Assembly (NCBI RefSeq): GCF_963675065.1
Contig: NZ_OY775906.1
Location: 226,001-290,000, forward strand
Reading direction: 5' to 3'
DNA length: 64,000 nucleotides
Source: an uncultured Draconibacterium sp.
Lineage (GTDB): Bacteria > Bacteroidota > Bacteroidia > Bacteroidales > Prolixibacteraceae
The notes beneath the pieces are model-generated. The model was not told the origin of the DNA. It was given only the letters and a program-made list of their open reading frames with translations, and made no database searches. The translations under genes and the position numbers were made by a program. Positions 36,005-45,822 of this stretch are shown here, in pieces (positions within the stretch are counted from its first letter, which is position 1; every line of letters starts with the position of its first letter).

Positions 36005-37888
36005 ATGAAGAAGATTAAATTTAATTTGACAGCTATAGTTCTGTTAATCAGCTTAGGACTTTATGCCCAGGACTGGCAACCGACAGGCGATAGAATTAAA
36101 ACGCGCTGGGCTGAAACAGTAAGCCCTGATAACGTGTGGAAAGAATACCCACGTCCACAAATGGTACGTCCCGAATGGCTTAGCCTGAACGGACTTTGGG
36201 AATATGCAGTAACATTTAAGAACGTTGGAAAACCTGAAACCTGGGAACAAAATATCCTGGTTCCTTTTGCGTTGGAAACACCACTTTCAGGTGTTGGAAG
36301 AAGAATTGAATCGAACGAGGTGATCTGGTATAAAAGGTCTTTTGAACTGTCGCCAAAAGCAAACGAACGCCAGTTGTTAAATTTCGAAGGTGTTGATTAC
36401 AAATGTATGGTTTGGGTTAATGGCGAACTAGCCGGTTCGCATGTTGGTGGTAACCTGCCTTTCTCGTTTGATGTAACCGATTTGGTTAAACCGGGCGAAA
36501 ACGAAGTAAAACTTCGTGTGATCGACGGAACCGATGATTTTGACTTATACCAGTTACGCGGAAAACAAAAGCGTGATAACGGTGGTATCTGGTACACACC
36601 ATCTTCTGGAATTTGGGCACCGGTATGGATTGAAACGGTTCCTGAAACCTATATTCAGTCGGTGAAACTTTTGGCCGATATGTATGGCGAATTAAAAGCA
36701 GAAGCAACAATTGGCGGTTTACAACAAAAAGCCCAACTGCAGGTTAGCGTTTTTGATAACGACGAGCTTGTGGCACAAAAAAAGGGACTGTGTACCGAGG
36801 TGTTGTTAAGCGTAAAAAATGCTAAACTTTGGTCGCCATCTTTTCCAAAATTATACGATCTGAAAATTGAATTGCTTGACGAAGACGGGAAAGTACTTGA
36901 TGTCGTAACTTCCTATGCCGGATTCAGAACAGTAGGAAAAGCCTGCGATGCTGAAGGAAACTGGCATTTCACTTTAAACGGCGAAAAAATCTTTCATTTA
37001 GGACCACTCGATCAGGGATGGTGGCCCGAAAGCTTTCTGCTTCCTCCTTCAGATGAGGCCATTGTTTGGGAAATGGATTTTCTGAAAAAGGCAGGATTTA
37101 ACATGATCCGTAAGCATAAAAAAGCCGAAATCCGCAGGTATTATTATCATGCCGACCGTATGGGATTTGTAATCTGGCAAGACCAGACATCAGGTGGTAG
37201 CGGTGGCCGCGAATGGCCAAAATGGAAAAGGCTGCACATGGAGCGCGATGATTACAATCCGGAGAGAAAAAATCAATGGCATAAAGAAGATCCACTTGAT
37301 GCTGACTGGCCGGATTGGGCACACGAGTTGTATAAAAACGAGTTGAAAACAATGATTGATGTGCTATACAATCATCCGTCGGTAGTAGTTTGGACAACTT
37401 TTAACGAACGCTGGGGGCAACACCGCAGTATGGAAGTTGGTAATTGGGTAGAAGCTTACGATCCGTCGCGACTTTTAAACATTGCCAGCGGTGGTAATTT
37501 CGTCGAGGTGGGTGATATTGCCGACCAACATGAATATCCGCATCCAAATTATCCTTTAGACGTACCTCTTTACAATGACTACATTAAAGTTGTTGGCGAA
37601 TTTGGTGGTCACGGTTGGGCTGAAAAAGGCCATATCTGGGATACATCAAAACGAAACTGGGGCTATGGTGGAATGCCAGAAACTAAAGAAGAATACATTG
37701 AACGCTACACTGAAAGTTGCAGAATTCTTGGTGAGTTAAGAAAAAAAGGAATCAGTGGGGGCGTTTATACACAAACTACAGATGTTGAAGGTGAGCTTAA
37801 CGGACTGATAACCTACGATAGGGCAGTAATGAAAATTTCACCGGAAAAACTTTATGAAATTCATAAAAAAGCCGGATTACTTGATTGA
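36005..37888 (+). CDS. GH2 family glycoside hydrolase, exported
   Basis: 627 residues from the ATG at 36005; the signal peptide ends near GLYAQ. Domain order: sugar-binding jelly roll (about 45-220; WLSLNGLWEYAVTF, ESNEVIWYKRSFEL, KCMVWVNGELAGSH, GIWYTPSSGIWAPVWIE), Ig-like beta-sandwich (about 222-310) and TIM barrel (about 315-625). The acid/base is E468 in WTTFNERWG and the nucleophile E532 in GEFGGHGW. GH2 enzymes release beta-linked galactose, glucuronate, mannose and related sugars; which one is not clear here. It is shorter than classic beta-galactosidases. It is the only intact glycosidase among eight sulfatases, 8 bp upstream of sulfatase 3, so it is cotranscribed. Confidence 0.92.
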   Translation: MKKIKFNLTAIVLLISLGLYAQDWQPTGDRIKTRWAETVSPDNVWKEYPRPQMVRPEWLSLNGLWEYAVTFKNVGKPETWEQNILVPFALETPLSGVGRRIESNEVIWYKRSFELSPKANERQLLNFEGVDYKCMVWVNGELAGSHVGGNLPFSFDVTDLVKPGENEVKLRVIDGTDDFDLYQLRGKQKRDNGGIWYTPSSGIWAPVWIETVPETYIQSVKLLADMYGELKAEATIGGLQQKAQLQVSVFDNDELVAQKKGLCTEVLLSVKNAKLWSPSFPKLYDLKIELLDEDGKVLDVVTSYAGFRTVGKACDAEGNWHFTLNGEKIFHLGPLDQGWWPESFLLPPSDEAIVWEMDFLKKAGFNMIRKHKKAEIRRYYYHADRMGFVIWQDQTSGGSGGREWPKWKRLHMERDDYNPERKNQWHKEDPLDADWPDWAHELYKNELKTMIDVLYNHPSVVVWTTFNERWGQHRSMEVGNWVEAYDPSRLLNIASGGNFVEVGDIADQHEYPHPNYPLDVPLYNDYIKVVGEFGGHGWAEKGHIWDTSKRNWGYGGMPETKEEYIERYTESCRILGELRKKGISGGVYTQTTDVEGELNGLITYDRAVMKISPEKLYEIHKKAGLLD

Positions 37889-37896
37889 TTTTAAAG

Positions 37897-39303
37897 ATGA
37901 AGTACAAAGCATTATTAGTTAGTATATTTTTCGGTTGTTTACTACTTGTTGTTCATACAGCTTCAGCAAGTAACCCACATTCCGTAGCAGCCGGTCAGAA
38001 ACCAAATATCGTATTTATCCTCGCTGATGATTGTACGAACTGGGATATTGGTTGCTACGGAAGTGTGGATTCAAAAACACCCAACATTGATAAGCTGGCT
38101 TCAGAGGGGATGCTCTTTACGCGTTGTTACGAAGCAGCTCCTATGTGCTCGCCCACCCGGCATAATATTTTTACCGGTTTGTACCCGGTAAAATCGGGGG
38201 CTTATCCAAATCATACAAATGCAAATCAAGGAACAAATAGTATAGTGCAATACCTGAACCCGCTGGGGTACAGGGTTGCACTTTCGGGTAAAAGGCATAT
38301 TGGTCCCGAAACGGTATTTCCTTTCGAATATCTTGGAACAAAATATAATCCGGAGTTCGATTTGGTTGAAGGTTTTTTAAAGGAAGTGAAAGAAAGCAAA
38401 GAACCCTTTGCCTTGATGCTTACTTCCAACGAACCACACACACCATGGAGTAAAGGCGATGCAACGCAGTTCGATCCGGAGAAAATTACTTTGCCACCGC
38501 ATTATGTCGATACAAAAGAAACCCGCGAAGCTTATTGCCGGTACCTGGCCGAAATTAACTATCTCGACGGGCAGGTAGAACAAGCACTTAACTTGCTCGA
38601 TAAATATGGTTTTACAGAAAATACAATGGTTGTTTTTGCCAGCGAGCAGGGCAACAGTTTCCCTTTTGCCAAATGGACCTGTTACGAGGCCGGTGTTAAA
38701 TCGGCACTTATTGCAAAAATGCCGCATAAAATTCAATCCGGATCAACATCAAATGCCATTGTGGAATATTCTGATTTACTGCCCACTTTTATTGATGTAG
38801 CAGGTGGTAAAGCTCCCCAGAAACTGGATGGTAAAAGTCTGTTGCCGCTGATGGTTGGACAAGCTGAAAAAGTAAAAGATTACGCGTACAGTTTGCAAAC
38901 AACAAGAGGTATTCATAATGGCAGCGATCATTATCCGATTCGGGCGATTGTAAACGATCGTTACCGCTACATCTGGAATATTACACCCGATGTTGAATTC
39001 AAAAATGTTGTAAATAACAGAGGAGAAAAAGGTACGCTGTGGTACAAATCCTGGGAAGAAAAAGCAATTACAGATAAGAACGCTGAAGCGCTTGTGAATA
39101 AGTACCGTAACCGACCGGAAGAGGAACTTTATGATATTCTTGAGGATAAATGGTGTGAGAAAAATCTGGCTGAACTGCCTGAGTTTGAAAGTATAAAAAA
39201 AGCGCTTCGAAGTGAGCTGATTAAATGGATGGAAGAATGCGAAGACAAGGGATTAAAAACCGAAATGGAAGCTTTCGAACACATGCCAAACAAGCATAAA
39301 TAA
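37897..39303 (+). CDS. Sulfatase 3 (S1 family, FGly type), exported
   Basis: 468 residues from the ATG at 37897, 8 bp after the GH2 stop; an earlier in-frame TTG overlaps the GH2 gene and lies before the signal peptide MKYKALLVSIFFGCLLLVVH. Features: PNIVFILADDCTNWDIGCYG, formylglycine motif CSPTR (C84, R88), GKRHIGPETVFPFE (GKRH where most S1 enzymes have GKWH), and ASEQGNSFPFAKWT, the SEQG variant shared with sulfatase 2. The shared SEQG/KWT block and the ADDCT start indicate a duplication giving sulfatases 2 and 3 around the GH2 gene. Exact sulfate position unknown. Confidence 0.93.
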   Translation: MKYKALLVSIFFGCLLLVVHTASASNPHSVAAGQKPNIVFILADDCTNWDIGCYGSVDSKTPNIDKLASEGMLFTRCYEAAPMCSPTRHNIFTGLYPVKSGAYPNHTNANQGTNSIVQYLNPLGYRVALSGKRHIGPETVFPFEYLGTKYNPEFDLVEGFLKEVKESKEPFALMLTSNEPHTPWSKGDATQFDPEKITLPPHYVDTKETREAYCRYLAEINYLDGQVEQALNLLDKYGFTENTMVVFASEQGNSFPFAKWTCYEAGVKSALIAKMPHKIQSGSTSNAIVEYSDLLPTFIDVAGGKAPQKLDGKSLLPLMVGQAEKVKDYAYSLQTTRGIHNGSDHYPIRAIVNDRYRYIWNITPDVEFKNVVNNRGEKGTLWYKSWEEKAITDKNAEALVNKYRNRPEEELYDILEDKWCEKNLAELPEFESIKKALRSELIKWMEECEDKGLKTEMEAFEHMPNKHK

Positions 39304-39341
39304 ATAGTAGAAACTATTAAAAGAGTCTAAACCAATTAAAG

Positions 39342-40997
39342 ATGAAACAAATCTGCCTGCTATTTTTTGTGAGCTTTTTACTGATCAATTGTAAAGGCGA
39401 AAAGGAAAACACAAAACAATCGGAACCTAGTCGTCCAAATATCATTTTAATACTTTCGGATGATATGGGCTATTCCGACCTGGGGTGTTATGGCGGTGAG
39501 GTAGAAACGCCTAATCTTGATGCGCTGGCTGCAAACGGACTTCGGTTTACCCAGTTTTATAACGGGGCGCGTTGTTGCCCAACACGTGCAAGTTTAATGA
39601 CGGGATGTTACCCGCACCAGGCTGGAATCGGACACATGACCAACACTCCTAATAATTTTACCGAGCACGATTTGGGTATTGCTGAATACCGTGGTTTTCT
39701 GAATAAAAATTGCGTAACTATTGCCGAAGTTTTAAAAGATGCCGGCTACGCTACGCTGATGACGGGTAAGTGGCATCTCGGAATTTCCGATCAATCGAAA
39801 TGGCCACTTCAACGCGGGTTTGATAAGTTTTACGGAATTGTACCCGGCGCAAGCAACTTTTTTAAACCTACTTATCCACGCGGAATTACCTACATGAACG
39901 ATACGATTTCGATTACCGACGAGGATTATTATACCACCGATGCTTTTACCGATTATGCCATTCGCTTTATCGACGAAGCACAGAACGAAAATCAGGAAAA
40001 ACCATTCTTCCTTTACCTGGGATATACAGCACCTCATTGGCCTTTAAATGCCCCGCAAGAGGATGTTGAAAGGTACAAGGGCAAATACATGGAAGGCTGG
40101 ACCAAGCTCCGTGAAACACGTTATGCACGAATGAAAGAATTGGGCATTGTCGATCAGGAGTGGGACCTTTCTCCACAGGATTGGCGCGAGTGGGATGCAC
40201 TGTCAGAAGAGAAGAAAAAAGAAATGGATTTACGCCGGGCCATTTATTCGGCTCAGGTCGATCGTATGGACCAAAACATCGGAAAACTGGTGGATCATTT
40301 AAAAGAACAGAATATTCTTGATAATACGCTGATTATATTTCTTAACGACAACGGAGCCTGTGCTGAAGGTGGAGAACTGGGTGGCGGACCCAAAGCTCAA
40401 CTCGAAACCAAAGAGGGTTATTTCCTGACCTATGGCGGCGCGTGGGCCAATGCTTCAAATACGCCTTATCGCGAATACAAACACTGGGTACACGAAGGCG
40501 GCATTGGAACTCCATTTATTGTGCACTACCCAAAAGTTATTCCTAAAGATAAACAAGGACAGCTTGTTTCAGAGTATGGTTTTCTGCCCGATTTAATGGC
40601 CACTTTTATTGATGTTGCTCAAACTTCTTATCCAACAGAATACAATGGAAATGAAATTGTTCCAACTGCCGGTAAAAGTTTGGTTCCCTTTTTTGAAGGA
40701 GATAATAAGGAAATTCATCTCGAACCTATTTTTTGGGAACACGAAGGGAACAAAGCCGTTCGGCTGGGTAAATATAAACTGGTGTCGAAATGGACCCGGA
40801 AACGCGAAACCGAATGGGAATTGTACAACATGGAAACCGACCGCTCGGAGATGCATAATTTAGCGTTACAGCAACCTGAGAAGGTGAACGAAATGGCTAC
40901 GATGTATGATAATTGGGCCAGCGAAAACCATGTTCTTCCATGGAATAAAATTCAGGAACTGTATCGTGACAAAAGAAATAGAGAGAAGAATCAGTAA
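39342..40997 (+). CDS. Sulfatase 4 (arylsulfatase-like S1_4 type), lipoprotein
   Basis: 551 residues with lipobox LLINC near residue 17. Features: RPNIILILSDDMGYSDLGCYGGE, the formylglycine motif CCPTR (C78, R82), TGKWHLG, and FLNDNGACAEGG near the C-terminal metal site, followed by WANASNTPYREYKHWVHEGGIGTPFIVH. This set is typical of the large S1_4 arylsulfatase-like subfamily, whose characterised marine members act on varied sulfated sugars. It is about half-identical in layout to sulfatase 6 (42729), for example HLEPIFWEHEGNKAVRLGKYKLVS against DTMFWEHEGGKALRVGDWKISA, so the two are likely duplicates. It starts 38 bp after sulfatase 3. Confidence 0.93.
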   Translation: MKQICLLFFVSFLLINCKGEKENTKQSEPSRPNIILILSDDMGYSDLGCYGGEVETPNLDALAANGLRFTQFYNGARCCPTRASLMTGCYPHQAGIGHMTNTPNNFTEHDLGIAEYRGFLNKNCVTIAEVLKDAGYATLMTGKWHLGISDQSKWPLQRGFDKFYGIVPGASNFFKPTYPRGITYMNDTISITDEDYYTTDAFTDYAIRFIDEAQNENQEKPFFLYLGYTAPHWPLNAPQEDVERYKGKYMEGWTKLRETRYARMKELGIVDQEWDLSPQDWREWDALSEEKKKEMDLRRAIYSAQVDRMDQNIGKLVDHLKEQNILDNTLIIFLNDNGACAEGGELGGGPKAQLETKEGYFLTYGGAWANASNTPYREYKHWVHEGGIGTPFIVHYPKVIPKDKQGQLVSEYGFLPDLMATFIDVAQTSYPTEYNGNEIVPTAGKSLVPFFEGDNKEIHLEPIFWEHEGNKAVRLGKYKLVSKWTRKRETEWELYNMETDRSEMHNLALQQPEKVNEMATMYDNWASENHVLPWNKIQELYRDKRNREKNQ

Positions 40998-41121
40998 TTG
41001 AACATAATGAAGAAAGAAAATAAAAAAATAGGACAAGCTTAATAGATACAGAATTTCAGGATAATAGAAGAAAAGACAAAATAGCTAAGAATAATTTTTT
41101 TTGCATAAACAGTATTACGAT

Positions 41122-42633
41122 ATGAAGAATCGAATTTATATTATCATTGCATTGGTGTTGTTGGTAAGCAGCGCAAAATACACCTTTGCACAACAATCAG
41201 AAAAACCTAATGTATTATTGCTTTTGGTCGACGACCTGAAACCCACCCTGGGGGTTTACGGCGATAAAACAGCACAGAGTCCGAATATCGATCGGCTGGC
41301 TTCAAAGGGAATGACCTTTAAAAATGCTTATTGTAACCAGGCAGTTTGTATGGCGTCGCGTTATAATTTATTGCTTGGTGCACGCTCAACCAGTACGGGA
41401 ATATTCAATTTTGGAACACAGTTTCGCGAAGTATATCCCGATGCGGTTACAATGCCTCAGTATTTTATGAATGCAGGTTATCACGTTGAATCGATGGGAA
41501 AAGTCTTTCATATCGGGCACGGAAATGACAACGACGAAGCATCATGGAGTATTCCTCACCATAAAGAAAAGGTAATTGAATACCTGGTTCCTGAAAGCAC
41601 CAACAGAGAGCTAACCCGTGAAGAGGCCTATTTTCAGAACTCGGCGATGTTTATCGAAGATCTTCCTAAAAACTGGAAACTGCCAAGAGGTGCAGCCTGG
41701 GAAAGTCCTGATGTGCTGGACGAAGGCTACGCCGATGGACGTGTAGCTACACACGCTATCAACCGCTTGCGAAAGCTGAGTAAAAATACCGATCAGCCAT
41801 TTTTTATGGCCGTTGGTTTCGCTCGTCCGCACCTGCCGTTTTGTGCTCCTAAAAAATACTGGGATATGTACAATCCCGACGAGCTACCAATGCCGGTTAA
41901 CGAAGAACAACCCAAAGATGCTCCTGAATGTGCTTTAAAGCGACGGGGTGAAATTGTACAGTTTTTCCCGATACCTGAACAGGAAACTGGAATTTATGAT
42001 GATGATTTAAAACGAAAGCTGATTCACGGTTATTATGCCAGTATGAGTTATATGGATGCCCAGCTGGGGCGTGTAGTTGAAGAGTTGGAACGTTTAGGTT
42101 TGGACGAAAATACCATCATAGTTTTATGGGGCGACCACGGTTGGCATTTGGGCGATCACGGTACATGGACAAAACATACAAATTTTGAACAGGCAACCCA
42201 TATACCTATCGTTTATGTAGCTCCGGGAGTAACAACTCCGGGTACAAAAACCAACCAGTTAACTGAAACCGTTGATATTTACACGACTTTAGCTGATTTG
42301 GCAGGTCTTGGAAAACCAAATGTTCCGCAACCCATTGACGGAACCAGTTTGGTGCCTGTTTTAAAAGATGGCACAAAACGAGTGAAAGATCATGCTTATC
42401 ATGCATTTAACAAAGATGGCTATTTAGGGGAAGCTGTGCGCACAGAGCAGTACCGTATGGTTCGTTGGACTCCAATGAGAGATAAGAACAAAGACGTTTT
42501 GTATGAATTATACGATTACGTAAACGATCCGCATGAAACTCAAAACTGGGCAGCGCAAAAACAAGATAAAGTAGCTGAACTGGAACAATTATTAAACAGT
42601 CATCCAAAGGCTAAAACCAGGCCTGGTAAGTAG
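41122..42633 (+). CDS. Sulfatase 5 (iduronate-2-sulfatase-like, CxAxR motif), exported
   Basis: 503 residues from the ATG at 41122 with a signal peptide ending near TFAQ; the in-frame TTG at 41101 is part of a TTTTGCATAAACAG leader also seen before the GH2 gene. It resembles iduronate-2-sulfatase (S1_7-type) proteins: KPNVLLLLVDDLKPTLGVYGD, FFMAVGFARPHLPFCAPKKYWDMY, and WGDHGWHLGDHGTWTKHTNFE. The formylglycine motif is C-M-A-S-R (C76, R80), with Ala where the others have Pro. CxAxR is accepted by anaerobic maturases (as in Klebsiella AtsA), so it should still be active. A uronate-2-sulfate or similar substrate is possible. Confidence 0.92.
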   Translation: MKNRIYIIIALVLLVSSAKYTFAQQSEKPNVLLLLVDDLKPTLGVYGDKTAQSPNIDRLASKGMTFKNAYCNQAVCMASRYNLLLGARSTSTGIFNFGTQFREVYPDAVTMPQYFMNAGYHVESMGKVFHIGHGNDNDEASWSIPHHKEKVIEYLVPESTNRELTREEAYFQNSAMFIEDLPKNWKLPRGAAWESPDVLDEGYADGRVATHAINRLRKLSKNTDQPFFMAVGFARPHLPFCAPKKYWDMYNPDELPMPVNEEQPKDAPECALKRRGEIVQFFPIPEQETGIYDDDLKRKLIHGYYASMSYMDAQLGRVVEELERLGLDENTIIVLWGDHGWHLGDHGTWTKHTNFEQATHIPIVYVAPGVTTPGTKTNQLTETVDIYTTLADLAGLGKPNVPQPIDGTSLVPVLKDGTKRVKDHAYHAFNKDGYLGEAVRTEQYRMVRWTPMRDKNKDVLYELYDYVNDPHETQNWAAQKQDKVAELEQLLNSHPKAKTRPGK

Positions 42634-42728
42634 TGGGGGAGTCACTGATAATTTTAGATTATATTCTAAAGTCAGATTAAAATATGATCAAGTAGCATAA
42701 TTTTTATCTGCTAAAAATTTTTATAAAA

Positions 42729-44387
42729 ATGAGTAAACATTTTATTTCCATTTGCTTATCTGTTTTTTTAGGCTCAATATTTTTTTCATCCTGCAATACT
42801 TCATCAAATTCAAGTGCTGAAGACGGTTCTCAGGAAACAAAGCCAAATATCGTTATCATCATGGCCGATGATCTGGGTTATTCTGATATTGGTTGTTACG
42901 GAGGTGAAATTCAAACGCCTAACCTGGATGAGTTGGCAGCAAACGGTGTACGTTTTACGCAGTTCCATAACGCGGCTCGTTGTTGTCCCACCCGGGCTTC
43001 TTTGCTAACCGGGAAATACCCACACCAGGTAAACCTCGATCGAAATGGGCAAACACTTTCCAGAAACGCGGCAACCATTGCCGAAGTGCTGAAGGAAAAT
43101 GGCTATCACACCGGAATGGCCGGGAAATGGCACCTTTCCAGAACCAAAGGATTACCAAATCACGAGGAACAGCTAAAGTGGCTTTCACACAGGAAGGATA
43201 GCAGTATTTTTGCTCCGCTGGAATCATATCCGTCAAATCGTGGGTTCGACGAGCATTGGGGAGTAATTTGGGGAGTTGTTGATTATTTCGACCCCTTCAG
43301 TCTGGTGCATAACGAAGAAGCTATAAAAGAAGTGCCGGATGATTTCTATATTACCGATTTCATTACCGATAAGTCTATCGATATGGTCGATGAATTCAAC
43401 AAAGACGACAAGCCATTTTTCTTATATGTGGCACATACTGCACCTCACTGGCCCTTACATGCTTTGCCTGAAGATATTGAAAAATACAAGGGAGTTTACG
43501 ATGATGGCTGGGATGCCTTGCGTGAAAAACGTTACAAAGGTTTGATTGAACAAGGTATTGTAGATCCTGCAATTGCCCCGTTGGCTAAAAACGAATCGGG
43601 ACGATTGTGGGCGGATTGCGAACATAAAGAGTGGGAAGCCAAACATATGGAAGCCCATGCGGCAATGGTTGACCGTCTGGATCAGGGTGTTGGGCGATTG
43701 ATCCAAAAATTGAAAGAAACGGGAGAGTATGACAATACAGTTATTCTTTTTCTGGCTGATAACGGTGCATCTCCGGAGCGTGGTTACAGACCCGGATTTG
43801 ATCGTCCGGGACACAATCGCGAAGGTGTAGAAATCGACTACGATAATTTTGATCGTCCCGGAGACCAATTAACCTGGGGATATTTGGGAAATGCCTGGGC
43901 TGGAGCCATTAACGCACCTTTTCGCTATTGGAAAAAGGAGTCGTTTGAGGGGGGAAACTGTACGCCGTTTATTGTGCACTGGCCAGCTGGTTTAAAAGGA
44001 AAAGAAAATACCATTAACCAGGGTGTTGGACATGTAATCGACATTTTACCAACTTGTATGGAACTGGCGGATGCAGAATATCCTGCTGAAGTTAACGGAC
44101 TGGAAACGACCCCTGTTGAAGGAAACTCTATCATTCCATTGTTAAACGAAGCAATCACAACAACCCACGATACAATGTTCTGGGAGCACGAAGGCGGTAA
44201 AGCACTACGTGTTGGCGACTGGAAAATATCGGCTCTTCCCCGCGGTGATTGGGAATTGTTTAATATCACAAAAGACCGCACAGAAACCAATAATCTGGCT
44301 AACGAAATGCCGGAGAAAGTGCAAGAAATGGAAGCCATTTGGAAGCGGGAATATAAACGGGTATTCCCAAGAGCAAAGGTGAATTAA
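42729..44387 (+). CDS. Sulfatase 6 (arylsulfatase-like S1_4 type), lipoprotein
   Basis: 552 residues with lipobox IFFSSC (residue 22), then a Ser/Asn-rich linker. Features: KPNIVIIMADDLGYSDIGCYGGE, formylglycine motif CCPTR (C85, R89), AGKWHLSR, FLADNGASPERGYRPGFDRPGHN, and FEGGNCTPFIVHWPAG. It is the close paralogue of sulfatase 4 and probably acts on a related position or sugar. The gap to sulfatase 5 is 95 bp and AT-rich. It is followed 19 bp later by sulfatase 7. Confidence 0.93.
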   Translation: MSKHFISICLSVFLGSIFFSSCNTSSNSSAEDGSQETKPNIVIIMADDLGYSDIGCYGGEIQTPNLDELAANGVRFTQFHNAARCCPTRASLLTGKYPHQVNLDRNGQTLSRNAATIAEVLKENGYHTGMAGKWHLSRTKGLPNHEEQLKWLSHRKDSSIFAPLESYPSNRGFDEHWGVIWGVVDYFDPFSLVHNEEAIKEVPDDFYITDFITDKSIDMVDEFNKDDKPFFLYVAHTAPHWPLHALPEDIEKYKGVYDDGWDALREKRYKGLIEQGIVDPAIAPLAKNESGRLWADCEHKEWEAKHMEAHAAMVDRLDQGVGRLIQKLKETGEYDNTVILFLADNGASPERGYRPGFDRPGHNREGVEIDYDNFDRPGDQLTWGYLGNAWAGAINAPFRYWKKESFEGGNCTPFIVHWPAGLKGKENTINQGVGHVIDILPTCMELADAEYPAEVNGLETTPVEGNSIIPLLNEAITTTHDTMFWEHEGGKALRVGDWKISALPRGDWELFNITKDRTETNNLANEMPEKVQEMEAIWKREYKRVFPRAKVN

Positions 44388-44406
44388 AATCTTAAAATTC
44401 AAAACA

Positions 44407-45822
44407 ATGTATAAAAAAGCACTTACTTTTTTCTTGCTGATTTTTTTTGCGGGTAGCGCTTTTGCCCAGCAAAAAACAAATATACTTTTCGTTTTTATCG
44501 ACGATATGGGCTTTGCCGATTTAGGATGTTATGGACGGGAAGATGTTCATACTCCCAATATCGATCGTTTGGCCAGTGAAGGAATTCTGTTCACCCAGTT
44601 TTATGTGAACTCGCCCATTTGTTCTCCATCGCGAACAGCGGTTACAACCGGGCAATATCCGGCCCGTTGGGGAATAACTTCATACATCGACAGCCGTAAC
44701 GCAAACGCAAACCGGGGAATGAAAAATTACCTCGATTTGTCGGCACCTTCGGTAGCCCGAAATATTCAGGCTGCAGGCTATTACACCGCACACATTGGCA
44801 AATGGCACATGGGCGGCGGACGTGATGTTGGAGAAGCTCCGTTAATTACCGAGTACGGTTTTGACGAATCGGTAACACAGTTCGAAGGTTTGGGCGAGCG
44901 TTTTCTGGCTACTTACGAAACGTTGAATCTTCCAGACAGTACACGCGGACTGGAAAAACAATCGGCCCGCCTGGGAAGGGGAGAAGTACACTGGGCAAAA
45001 CGCGAGAACTTTACGCAGATTTTTGTCGATAGAACAATTGTTGCCATCGAAAATGCACAAAAAGCAAACAAGCCTTTTTATATTAATCTTTGGCCTGATG
45101 ATATACATACGCCGCTTGAACCACCAAAGGAGTTGCGTGGCGATCTGTCAACAAAAGCGCGGTTTTTGGGTGTAATGGAAGAGATGGATAAACACATGGG
45201 CCGACTTTTTGATTACATTCGAAGTAATCCGGAACTCAGCGATAATACCCTGATAATTTTTACCAGCGATAATGGTCCCGACAAAGCTGTAAACACAGCC
45301 GGACCACTTCGTGGTTACAAGACAGTGCTTTACGAAGGTGGATTCCGCGAACCGTTTATTAGCTGGTGGCCCTCCAAAATGTCGAAAAAGAAAGTGGGTA
45401 CAAAAAACACTAAAACGGTTATGGCCGCAATCGATCTTCCTTTGGTATTTATGGAAATTGCCGGGGCTACTCCGGATGAAAACGTAGATTACGATGGAGA
45501 GTTGATGTTGGACGCCATTACCGGGAAAAAACAACAAAAAAGATCAAAACCGATTTTTTGGATTCGCCCACCGGATCGCCCTGGTTATGATGGAAACAAT
45601 GCACCGGATTTAGCCGTTCGTAAAGGGAATTACAAATTGCTGATGGATTTTGACGGATCGAATGTTCAGTTGTATAATCTTGAAAAAGACATGGGCGAAA
45701 CACAAAACTTAAAAGATAAAGAACCCGCTAAAGCTGCCGAGTTAAAAAAGGAGCTGGAAGAATGGTTTAACAACTATCCACTGGACATTGATTTAACGAA
45801 GTACACCTTTTTAAAATATTGA
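44407..45822 (+). CDS. Sulfatase 7 (S1 family, FGly type), exported
   Basis: 471 residues with a signal peptide ending near AFAQ. Features: NILFVFIDDMGFADLGCYGRED, formylglycine motif CSPSR (C72, R76), GKWHMGGGRDVG, NLWPDDIHTPLEPP, FTSDNGPDKAVNTAGPLRGYKTVLYEGGFREPFISWWP. The layout is that of compact S1 enzymes about 470 residues long. No lipobox, so periplasmic. It ends overlapping the first codons of the broken glycosidase frame, which suggests that the lost enzyme was translated together with it. Confidence 0.93.
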   Translation: MYKKALTFFLLIFFAGSAFAQQKTNILFVFIDDMGFADLGCYGREDVHTPNIDRLASEGILFTQFYVNSPICSPSRTAVTTGQYPARWGITSYIDSRNANANRGMKNYLDLSAPSVARNIQAAGYYTAHIGKWHMGGGRDVGEAPLITEYGFDESVTQFEGLGERFLATYETLNLPDSTRGLEKQSARLGRGEVHWAKRENFTQIFVDRTIVAIENAQKANKPFYINLWPDDIHTPLEPPKELRGDLSTKARFLGVMEEMDKHMGRLFDYIRSNPELSDNTLIIFTSDNGPDKAVNTAGPLRGYKTVLYEGGFREPFISWWPSKMSKKKVGTKNTKTVMAAIDLPLVFMEIAGATPDENVDYDGELMLDAITGKKQQKRSKPIFWIRPPDRPGYDGNNAPDLAVRKGNYKLLMDFDGSNVQLYNLEKDMGETQNLKDKEPAKAAELKKELEEWFNNYPLDIDLTKYTFLKY

